Source: JBEDKD01 sp041172365 (lineage in GTDB: Bacteria; Cyanobacteriota; Cyanobacteriia; Cyanobacteriales; Microcoleaceae). Taken from it: 15,354 nucleotides of DNA. Each line of letters begins with the position of its first letter. Position 1 is the first letter of the stretch. The stretch lies in contig JBEDKD010000128.1 in NCBI GenBank assembly GCA_041172365.1, positions 1 through 15,354 on the forward strand, given 5' to 3'. This document shows positions 6,915-13,767 of this stretch, piece after piece. Both the position numbers and the translations under genes were made by a program. The notes beneath the pieces were generated by a model. It did not search any database. It saw only the letters and a list, made by a program, of their open reading frames with translations, and was not told the DNA's origin.

Positions 6915-6930
6915 ACAGGTTGAAACCTGT
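6915..6930. terminator. Small perfect hairpin after DUF29 copy 2
   Basis: ACAGGTT-GA-AACCTGT is a perfect 7-bp inverted repeat with a two-base centre, 23 bases after the DUF29 stop. No T-run follows directly, so termination is only tentative. Confidence 0.35.
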
Positions 6931-6984
6931 TGCTATGAGAACAAAAAAGACTTGTGCGGGTGAGAATAGAGAATAACTTTGTAT

Positions 6985-6990
6985 TATAAT
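6985..6990 (+). promoter_or_regulatory. Possible -10 element for the DUF433 gene
   Basis: A perfect TATAAT within GTATTATAATATC, 41 bases upstream of the ATG at 7031. No convincing -35 hexamer sits at the usual spacing, so this rests on the -10 match alone. Confidence 0.35.
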
Positions 6991-7030
6991 ATCGAAGAGA
7001 TAGCCTGTCATCAAAAAATTAACAAGTGTT

Positions 7031-7357
7031 ATGACTGTCAAAGAACTAGAAACACAACTTCTGGCATTAACACCCGCGGAAAAAGCAGCCGTTATTCAAT
7101 TATTAACCCAAAGTCTAGCAAATACCTGGCAAGGAATTAGTAAAACTCCGGGTGTCTGTGGTGGTGATGCTTGTATCCGAGAGACTCGCATTCCTGTTTG
7201 GCTTCTCCTACATTTTCGACGTTTAGGTGTCAGTGAAGGAGAACTTCTTTATAATTACCCGACTCTATCTGCGACTGATTTAGCTAACGCGTGGACTTAT
7301 GCTGAAAGTAACCCTGAAGAAATTGAAATAGCAATCCGTGAAAACGAAGATGCTTAA
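7031..7357 (+). CDS. DUF433 antitoxin-like protein
   Basis: 108 residues. Residues 1-30 (ELETQLLALTPAEKAAVIQLL) form a helical leader seen on many cyanobacterial antitoxin-type proteins. Residues 36-95 are DUF433: TPGVCGGDACIRETRIPVW, then LRRLGVSEGELL and NYPTLSATDLANAW. DUF433 is a winged-helix DNA-binding fold (VapB45-like), often the antitoxin of a pair whose toxin is a PIN-like DUF5615 protein encoded immediately downstream. Here no such toxin follows: the next 350 bases hold repeats and a promoter-like region. It may be an orphan antitoxin, a solo regulator, or the survivor of a decayed pair. The start is the only ATG before the leader helix; its Shine-Dalgarno sequence is weak. Confidence 0.85.
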   Translation: MTVKELETQLLALTPAEKAAVIQLLTQSLANTWQGISKTPGVCGGDACIRETRIPVWLLLHFRRLGVSEGELLYNYPTLSATDLANAWTYAESNPEEIEIAIRENEDA

Positions 7358-7411
7358 ACATTACATCATTTTCCCATTACAAAACTTACCCTCCCCCACT
7401 TTTCACTATCA

Positions 7412-7436
7412 CCCATTACCCATTCCCCATTACCCT
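7412..7436 (+). repeat. CCCATTA/CCCATTC heptamer repeat
   Basis: Three to four 7-bp units (CCCATTA, CCCATTC, CCCATTA, CCC) in the spacer between the DUF433 gene and the cyclase gene. This is the complement of the GGGGATT/GGTAATG heptamers elsewhere in the window. Apart from this and the repeat at 7622-7666, the gap 7358-7707 shows no gene I can support. Confidence 0.7.
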
Positions 7437-7621
7437 TATTTTTCCGTGAGTGTTTCTATCCCATCCCAGTCATCAGATAAGGTTTTTTCTAGCAAATTTT
7501 GACAAGGACTTAATTGTAATTTAGCCACGAACTATTCAGGATGTATTGCTAATACTTATTCAAATTTATTCCGAATATTCAGGAGTTGACGTCAGGAATT
7601 AATTATAACTTTTGTAAAAAA

Positions 7622-7666
7622 ATTCAGAAAATTCAGAAAATTCAGAAAATTCAGAAAATTCAGAAA
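7622..7666 (+). repeat. Five copies of a 9-bp repeat upstream of the cyclase gene
   Basis: Five perfect tandem copies of ATTCAGAAA, ending 41 bases before the ATG at 7708. The position is that of a promoter or 5' leader. Copy-number change by slippage could alter promoter spacing or leader length. Confidence 0.9.
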
Positions 7667-7707
7667 ATTTATGGTAAATTAGAGTCAGAAAGAGTACGGG
7701 GTGTCCT

Positions 7708-9687
7708 ATGACTCAGGGTAAAGTGATTCAACTGGTAGAACTAGCCAATCAATGGATGACGCAAAAAACAGGAAAATCTTTGGCCGATGTCCAAAAGACG
7801 ATCCTGCGACAAGCGTTGGAAGGCCGTCGTCTTAAGGATATTCAAGTCCCTGGTTATAGTCCCAATACCATTAAATCGGAAATCGCGCCGAAACTTTGGA
7901 AAAGTTTATCTGATATTACTGGCCGCAAGGTGACAATTAAAACTCTCCATTTTGTTTTAGATGAATTTAGCAAAACGGGTGGAATTATTATCAATCATTC
8001 TCTGGAAATCAGGAGAGGTGAAAAAAACGTGTCTCCTTCTTCTTTATTTTTACCTTTAGAATTACCAGGGGGACAAATTCCCTTAAATTCTCAGTTTTAT
8101 ATTACCCGTCACTCCGCGGAGTCTCCCGCCTATGAAGAAATTAGTAAACCCGGAAGTTTAATCCGTATTAAAGCACCTAAACAAATGGGCAAAACTTCTC
8201 TGATGGCCCGTTTATTACAACAAGCACAACAACAGGGATGTGCAACGGTTTCTTTGAATTTTGAGTTAGCCGATAATGAGGTTTTTACCGCGTTAGATCA
8301 ATTTTTACGCAAATTTTTCTGTGCCGCGATCGCGAAATCATTACAATTACCTACCCAACTTGAGCATTATTGGGATAGTGATTTAGCCAGTAAAGTTAAT
8401 TGTACTAATTATTTTGAAGAATATTTATTACCTCATCTCGATAAACCCCTCGCGTTAGGATTAGATAAAGTTGACTTGATTTTTTCCCATCGTCAAATTG
8501 CTGATGACTTTTTTGGATTATTACGGGCATGGCATGAAAAGGCGAAACAAAATAGTATTTGGCGAAATTTTCGTCTGATTATTGTACATGGTACTGAGGT
8601 TTATATTCCCTTTAGTAATGATCAATCTCCCTTTAATGTCGGTTTAGGGGTAGAATTACCGGAATTTGATTTAAGTCAAGTGCAAAAATTAGCACGGTTA
8701 CATCAATTAAATTTAAACCCTAGAGAAATCAATCAACTGATGCAATTAGTGGGAGGACATCCCCATTTAGTTCGACTCTCTTTATATAAAATTGCCCGTC
8801 AAGAAATGACTTTAGATGAGTTATTAAGAGACGCGGCAACCGATACAGGAATTTATGCCGATCATCTGCGCCTCCATCTCTGGAATTTAACACAAAATCC
8901 TCAATTATTAGACGCGTTAAAGAAAGTTGTTGAAACGGATCAAGCTGTAGAGTTAGAATCTTTAGTTAAGTTTAAATTAAATAGTATGGGTTTAGTCTAT
9001 CTCCAAGGAAATTCTGTCACAACTCGTAATGATTTATATCGTCAATATTTCCGAAAGCACTTATTTCCTTTAAACTATTTTAATCTCGGTATAAAAAACG
9101 AAATTACACCCCATAAAATTACAATTTATACCCCGGAAAATATATCGGAGTGTTTAGGAGAAAAAATCCTCGCGGCGATCGTATTTACTGATGTCAAAGA
9201 CTCCGCGTATAAACAACATAATAACCAAGAACAAACCTTATCCTTGATATTTCGAGATTTGAATATAATGACTCAATTATGTCAACAATTTGAAGGGCAA
9301 GTATTAAAATCAATGGGAGATGGATTATTAATGTATTTTGTTTCCGCGGTGAAAGCTGTTGAATGTGCTCAAGAAATTCAATATACATTAGCCAATGTTG
9401 CCTCAAAATTACCAGAATCACTCATTTTAGAACATCGAATAGGGATTCATTGGGCGGAAGTATTTTTCAAAGATAATGATTTATATGGCGATGGCGTGAA
9501 TATGGCTTCTCGTATTCAAGCCGAAGCTCAACCCGGAGGAATTTGTATTTCTGCTACAGTTTATAATCTAGTAAAATCTCATTTATCCCTGAATGTGTAT
9601 CAAGAATCGCGTACATTAAAAGGTTTTACAGAGCCGACTCTTGTTTATCAAGTTATCCGAGAAGATTATGGCAACAATTCCTTATGA
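7708..9687 (+). CDS. vMAP-HTH / AAA-like ATPase / class III nucleotide cyclase
   Basis: 659 residues. Residues 5-90 resemble the N-terminal HTH of vWA-MoxR-associated proteins (TGKSLADVQKTILRQAL, then GYSPNTIKSEIAPKLWK). Residues about 125-400 are an AAA-like (AAA_35, STAND-type) ATPase: Walker A APKQMGKTS (Lys162) and the Walker B position LGLDKVDLIF, where the usual catalytic Glu is Lys254. Residues about 485-655 are a class III cyclase: metal aspartates Asp495 (FTDVKDS) and Asp538 (SMGDG), purine-binding Lys534 and Asp591 (DLYGDGVN), and transition-state Asn598 and Arg602 (NMASR). All catalytic positions are present, and Lys/Asp predicts ATP, hence cAMP. The protein should be cytoplasmic; no membrane segment is seen. 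Inferred role: a ligand-triggered switch controlling cAMP output. Its 3' end overlaps the next gene by 20 bases, so the two are co-translated. ATG 7708 follows GGGG at a plausible distance. Confidence 0.9.
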   Translation: MTQGKVIQLVELANQWMTQKTGKSLADVQKTILRQALEGRRLKDIQVPGYSPNTIKSEIAPKLWKSLSDITGRKVTIKTLHFVLDEFSKTGGIIINHSLEIRRGEKNVSPSSLFLPLELPGGQIPLNSQFYITRHSAESPAYEEISKPGSLIRIKAPKQMGKTSLMARLLQQAQQQGCATVSLNFELADNEVFTALDQFLRKFFCAAIAKSLQLPTQLEHYWDSDLASKVNCTNYFEEYLLPHLDKPLALGLDKVDLIFSHRQIADDFFGLLRAWHEKAKQNSIWRNFRLIIVHGTEVYIPFSNDQSPFNVGLGVELPEFDLSQVQKLARLHQLNLNPREINQLMQLVGGHPHLVRLSLYKIARQEMTLDELLRDAATDTGIYADHLRLHLWNLTQNPQLLDALKKVVETDQAVELESLVKFKLNSMGLVYLQGNSVTTRNDLYRQYFRKHLFPLNYFNLGIKNEITPHKITIYTPENISECLGEKILAAIVFTDVKDSAYKQHNNQEQTLSLIFRDLNIMTQLCQQFEGQVLKSMGDGLLMYFVSAVKAVECAQEIQYTLANVASKLPESLILEHRIGIHWAEVFFKDNDLYGDGVNMASRIQAEAQPGGICISATVYNLVKSHLSLNVYQESRTLKGFTEPTLVYQVIREDYGNNSL

Positions 9688-12600
9688 ATATAAAGTAGGT
9701 GGTAGTCTCCCCCCTAATGCACCAACTTATGTTTACAGACAAGCTGATCGAGAATTATATGAACATTTAAAACAGGGAGATTTTTGTTATGTACTTAATT
9801 CTCGACAAATGGGTAAATCTAGTTTAAGAGTGCAAACCATGCGACGTTTGCAAGCTGATGATCGTGTTTGCGTCACGATTGATTTAACAGAAATTATTGA
9901 ACTAGATATGACGAGAAATCAATTTTATAAGAGTATTACTCGTCAGTTGGCTAAAAATTTTAATTTATTAAATCCCATTAATTTTAAACTTTGGTGGCAG
10001 GAATATGATACTACTCCTATGCAGGGTTTAGTTAATTTTATTCGTGAAATTTTGTTAAATAATGAAGCTTTATCTCAGCAAAAATTAGTGATTTTTATTG
10101 ATGAAATTGATAGTGTTTTACGTTTACCTTTTTTAGTCAATGATTTTTTTGCTTTAATTCGTGCTTGTCACGATAATCGCGCCGAATATCCTAATTATAA
10201 TCGTTTAACTTTTGCTATTTTTGGTGTTGCGTCCCCCTATGATTTAATTAAAGAAAGTAATTATAGTCCCCCTTTTAATTTTGGTCACGCGATCGAATTA
10301 AAGGGCTTTGAATTAGAGGAGGCTCAACCCTTAGCAGAAGGGTTAAAAGTGAAATCTTCTCAACCGCTTTTATTACTACAAGCTGTGTTAGATTGGACTG
10401 CGGGACAACCCTTTTTAACTCAAAAGTTATGTAAGTTTCTCCTTGAGGCTGAAGACGAACCCATTTTAGGTAATGAAGTACAATGGGTAGAAAAAATTGT
10501 CCGATCGCGCATTATCGACAATTGGGAATCTCAAGACGAGCCGGAACATTTACGCACGATCCGCGATCGAATTTATCGCGATAAAGAATTAAGCCAGAAA
10601 TTATTAAACCTATATCAAAAAATTTTAAATCCTTCCCTTAGTGCCTCAGATGCCGGGGGAGTCAGTGTCGACGAAACCCGCGAACAAATGCAACTAAGAC
10701 TCTCAGGATTAGTCGTCAAAAAACAGGGAAAATTAACAGTAAGTAATCTCATTTATAAAACAGTTTTTAACCAAAAATGGCTCGAAACGTCCTGGGTTCA
10801 CGTCTCCCCCAAAACTGTAATTTCCGAAACAGATGAAGCCGATTTTCTCAATACATTAGCCGATTTAGAACGCCATTTATTAGTCGCCCAATTAACTCAA
10901 GTTCACGAGGGAGAATTTTCCGAGCAAAATCTCTATGAAGTCTTACGAAATGTGACTTTACATCTCGGTAATTTATTAAGTGCAGATCGGGCAACAATCT
11001 TTATTTTAAATGATGAAAAAAACGAATTATGGTCCTTAGTTGCCGAAAATGAAGGCAATGAATTTCTCGATATTCAATTACGTTTAGGGGAAGGAATTGC
11101 CGGACAAGTGGCTCAAGCTAAACAAGTGATTAATATTCCTGGTAATGTCTATGAAGATCCCCGTTCCTATTTTGTCAAAGAATCCGATCGCAAATTTAAT
11201 TATCGCACTTACAATATTTTAGCCGTTCCCCTCTTAGATGAATCGGGAACTTTGATCGCGGTTTTACAGTTTTTAAATAAATTAAAACCCAATATTTATG
11301 ACCTCATAAAAGTTACTAAAACCATTGATGTTAATGGTTTTACAGAGCAAGATGTCCAAAGATTAAATAAATTTTTTGATCCTCTTTGTCGCATTATCGA
11401 AAGTTGTCAATCTTGTTATAAAGCTACTCGCAAATTACGGGCGACCGCGGCATTAACAGAAGCAACGCGATCGCTTGATCAAGCCAATTTAGATACCAAA
11501 GAGATATTACAAAAAGTGATGAACGCGGCGAAAAAATTAATGAATGCCGACAGAAGTACCCTTTGGTTATTAGACCAAGAAAAGGGTAATTTATGGACAG
11601 AAATTCCGGGGAAAGGAGAATTAAGATGTGAGATGGAAGTAGGATTTGCGGGCACCGTTGCTCACACACTAGAACCGATGATTATACCCTTTGATTTATA
11701 TGATCATCCTAATTCAAAACAAGCCAAAATTACCGATAAAAAAACAGGTTATCGCACCTGTAGTTTACTCTGTATGCCGATTTTAAGTCCCGATGGAGAT
11801 TTATTAGGAGTAACACAATTATTAAATAAGTGTAAATCCGGTAATTTTCCTCCCTATAACCCCCAAGATTGGCCCCAAGTACCCGAAAAATTTAAAGCCA
11901 GTTTTGATGATAACGATCGCCAGTCCATGCAAGTATTTAATGAACGAGTGGGAGTGATTCTGCAATATGTCCAAACCCACGAATCTTTGATTAAATTAGC
12001 CGAAGTAAAACCCAAAGAAATTGTTTATAATACTCTCGCGATGTTGAGTAGTATAGGCGATCAACAAGAAGATGAATTTCTCTATGATTCTCTTTACAAT
12101 CTGCTCCATTTTTTATCGGTTTCACTGGAAAAATTGCTCAATATAGAACGAGTTACTATTTTTATATTTAGTACCGAACAAAATGGATTTTGGTCATTAA
12201 TTCCAGAATCTAAAACCAGTCAAATTAAAGAAGTTTGGGTTTCTCTTAATCAGGAAATAGTTGCGAAAATTATGGCAACTAAATCAAGTATCACAATTAA
12301 TAATAAGCTCAAAAATTTTTCCCTGTGCTTAAATCCAAATAGTTTATCTTCTTGTCATCATTTATTAGTATTTCCCATTGTGAATCCCCAGGGTAATATT
12401 GTAGCTCTTGTTGAATTAATAAATAAATTAATCGGTCCTACTGTCTCAACACGAGGGGCCTCAAAAGGGTTTAGTCAATTAGATGAAGACTTATTAAAAA
12501 AACGAAAAGACTTAATTTTACCCATTATTGAAGGATGTCAATCTTTCCATCGAGAAATGAGAACAATGCAAGGAAAACGAGAAATAAATGAACTTTGGTC

Positions 12601-13177
12601 TGCCATTAGTTCGGTTAGTGAAAGTAACTTAAAACCGAAGGAAATGCTGCAAAAAGTTATGGAAGCCGCGAAGAATTTAACTAATAGTGAACGCAGCACT
12701 TTATGGCTCTATGATTATCAAAATGGAGACCTATGGACGGAAATTCAAGGATTAGGAGAATCCCGTTGTCCGATGGGTGTCGGATTTGCCGGAAAAGTCG
12801 CCGAAACAGGGGAGACAATGATGATTCCCTTTGATTTATATAAACATCCTCACGCGGGAAATGCCAAAAAAACTGATCAAAAAACAGGTTATCGCACTTG
12901 TAGTTTATTATGTATGCCTGTTTTCAGTTCCGATGGTAAATTATTGGGGGTGACACAATTATTAAATAAACGAAAATCTGGTAATTTTCCTCAATATAAT
13001 CCCAAAGGACGACGCGTGGTTCCTGATTATTTAAAGACGGGTTTTAATGAACGCGATCGGCGTTATATGGAAATTTTTAATAACCAAGTGGGAATTATTT
13101 TGCAAAGTACCCAGCAAAAAGATATGATTCGCCAAGAAATTCAAAGTCGTCTTTCTAATTCTCCTAATGTAAGTTGA
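9668..13177 (+). CDS. AAA-like ATPase with four GAF domains
   Basis: 1169 residues from ATG 9668, chosen because IPYEYKVGGSLPPNAPTYV is the usual start of this family; an upstream in-frame ATG at 9641 would only add residues from within the cyclase gene. Residues 10-400: AAA-like (AAA_35) ATPase with Walker A NSRQMGKSSL (Lys50) and intact Walker B IFIDEID (Asp145, Glu146), then its winged-helix-like part. Then four GAF domains: about 418-575, 609-767, 801-959 and 990-1146. GAF2 and GAF4 are close copies (both contain KTGYRTCSLLCMP), evidence of internal duplication. Each GAF has N-K...F-x3-D; GAF3 has the full NKFDE form (Asn919, Lys920, Phe935, Asp939, Glu940), a hallmark of cyclic-nucleotide-binding GAFs. 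No enzymatic output domain is seen after GAF4. It overlaps the cyclase gene by 20 bases, so a cAMP sensor partner is a reasonable inference. Other small ligands are possible. Confidence 0.88.
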   Translation: MATIPYEYKVGGSLPPNAPTYVYRQADRELYEHLKQGDFCYVLNSRQMGKSSLRVQTMRRLQADDRVCVTIDLTEIIELDMTRNQFYKSITRQLAKNFNLLNPINFKLWWQEYDTTPMQGLVNFIREILLNNEALSQQKLVIFIDEIDSVLRLPFLVNDFFALIRACHDNRAEYPNYNRLTFAIFGVASPYDLIKESNYSPPFNFGHAIELKGFELEEAQPLAEGLKVKSSQPLLLLQAVLDWTAGQPFLTQKLCKFLLEAEDEPILGNEVQWVEKIVRSRIIDNWESQDEPEHLRTIRDRIYRDKELSQKLLNLYQKILNPSLSASDAGGVSVDETREQMQLRLSGLVVKKQGKLTVSNLIYKTVFNQKWLETSWVHVSPKTVISETDEADFLNTLADLERHLLVAQLTQVHEGEFSEQNLYEVLRNVTLHLGNLLSADRATIFILNDEKNELWSLVAENEGNEFLDIQLRLGEGIAGQVAQAKQVINIPGNVYEDPRSYFVKESDRKFNYRTYNILAVPLLDESGTLIAVLQFLNKLKPNIYDLIKVTKTIDVNGFTEQDVQRLNKFFDPLCRIIESCQSCYKATRKLRATAALTEATRSLDQANLDTKEILQKVMNAAKKLMNADRSTLWLLDQEKGNLWTEIPGKGELRCEMEVGFAGTVAHTLEPMIIPFDLYDHPNSKQAKITDKKTGYRTCSLLCMPILSPDGDLLGVTQLLNKCKSGNFPPYNPQDWPQVPEKFKASFDDNDRQSMQVFNERVGVILQYVQTHESLIKLAEVKPKEIVYNTLAMLSSIGDQQEDEFLYDSLYNLLHFLSVSLEKLLNIERVTIFIFSTEQNGFWSLIPESKTSQIKEVWVSLNQEIVAKIMATKSSITINNKLKNFSLCLNPNSLSSCHHLLVFPIVNPQGNIVALVELINKLIGPTVSTRGASKGFSQLDEDLLKKRKDLILPIIEGCQSFHREMRTMQGKREINELWSAISSVSESNLKPKEMLQKVMEAAKNLTNSERSTLWLYDYQNGDLWTEIQGLGESRCPMGVGFAGKVAETGETMMIPFDLYKHPHAGNAKKTDQKTGYRTCSLLCMPVFSSDGKLLGVTQLLNKRKSGNFPQYNPKGRRVVPDYLKTGFNERDRRYMEIFNNQVGIILQSTQQKDMIRQEIQSRLSNSPNVS

Positions 13178-13267
13178 CACCCTCAATAAAACTACTCAGA
13201 AAATGGGTTTCTCAGCTTAACTAGCAACGGATAAAAAACTGGCTATAATATGACTTTTTTTGAGTAT

Positions 13268-13392
13268 AACCACAAAGGCACAAAGAACACAGAGGTGAGA
13301 AAACAAAGAGATCGACTTGCTCGACTCTCGCCTACACGCGTTGTCTCTTCTCTTCATTCCCCTCTTTGTCTTCTCTGTGCCTTTGTTGTTCA
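13268..13392. repeat. Foldback repeat between convergent genes
   Basis: The left arm AACCACAAAGGCACAAAG (from 13269) and the right arm TCTGTGCCTTTGTTGTT (ending 13390) are imperfect inverted repeats, with more pairing inside (AACACAGAG against CTCTTTGTCTTC). It lies between the GAF gene (+) and the Hlip gene (-), so it could serve as a bidirectional 3' hairpin. It resembles dispersed MITE-like repeats of cyanobacteria. The remaining gap (13178-13267 and 13393-13487) holds no gene I can support; GGCTATAATATG at 13241-13252 is a TATAAT-like match without context. Confidence 0.65.
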
Positions 13393-13487
13393 TTTTATTG
13401 CACACTTTTTTCCAAGTGGTATTAGCTTAATAACCAGCAATAAACCCTATTTCTCAATCGTATTAATAGGCTCAAAGTGACCCCTAT

Positions 13488-13652
13488 TTAGAGAATGGAT
13501 AGGAGAGAATTTGCCAGATGAAGCAACCCTTCACCCGAAATTAATTCAATTAATAACGCGGCGAGAAAACCTAACATCGCGATACGGCCATTCCAGTTTT
13601 CCGCTTCCACGGTAAAACCCCATTTCCAAGCATTCCGATCTTTCTCTGGCAT
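13488..13652 (-). CDS. hli: High-light-inducible protein (Hlip, CAB/ELIP family)
   Basis: 54 residues on the minus strand. It has the chlorophyll-binding signature AENWNGRIAMLGF (ExxNxRxAMxGF) at residues 17-29, followed by a single hydrophobic membrane helix FLAALLIELISGEGLLHL. Hlips are one-helix thylakoid proteins that bind chlorophyll and carotenoid and protect photosystem assembly under excess light. The start ATG (13650-13652) is preceded by GGAG seven bases upstream, an excellent Shine-Dalgarno sequence. An intact HLR1 box lies 34-51 bases upstream. It is downstream of, and co-oriented with, the ABC ATPase gene (115-base gap) but has its own regulatory region. It would be missed by a 60-residue length cut-off. 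The choice among hli paralogues (hliA/B/C/D, scp) cannot be made from this sequence. Confidence 0.93.
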   Translation of the reverse strand: MPEKDRNAWKWGFTVEAENWNGRIAMLGFLAALLIELISGEGLLHLANSLLSIL

Positions 13653-13685
13653 TTTTCTAACTCCTTTTTTTGAAGTTTTTACTTA

Positions 13686-13703
13686 TTTGTAAATAAATGT
13701 AAC
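13686..13703 (-). promoter_or_regulatory. HLR1 box (RpaB-binding site) of the hli gene
   Basis: On the minus strand it reads GTTACATTTATTTACAAA: two direct repeats (GTTACATT and TTTACAAA) separated by two bases, an exact match to the HLR1 consensus (G/T)TTACA(T/A)(T/A)-N2-(G/T)TTACA(T/A)(T/A). RpaB binds HLR1 and controls high-light genes including hli. It sits immediately upstream of a Hlip gene. A possible core promoter overlaps it: -35 TTGGCA (13720-13725) and -10 TTACAT (13697-13702) with a 17-base spacer. That placement would suit repression in low light, but the -10 match is weak. Confidence 0.85.
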
Positions 13704-13767
13704 ATATTTTTGGAAAAAATGCCAAAACTAGGCTTAATTTCCACTCACTTATCCCAACCCTTCTTAT

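Noticed and set aside
7350..7502. Small overlapping frame after DUF433 as a toxin gene
   Set aside because: Only 50 codons, composed largely of the CCCATTA repeat, with no DUF5615/PIN acidic residues; at most a relic.
9641..9667. Nine-residue N-terminal extension of the GAF protein (ATG 9641)
   Set aside because: Family members start near IPYEYKVGG, and the extra codons only re-read the cyclase gene end; ATG 9668 is preferred.
13250..13480. Small open frame over the foldback repeat
   Set aside because: Translation of a dispersed inverted repeat; similar frames appear on both strands because of the palindrome.
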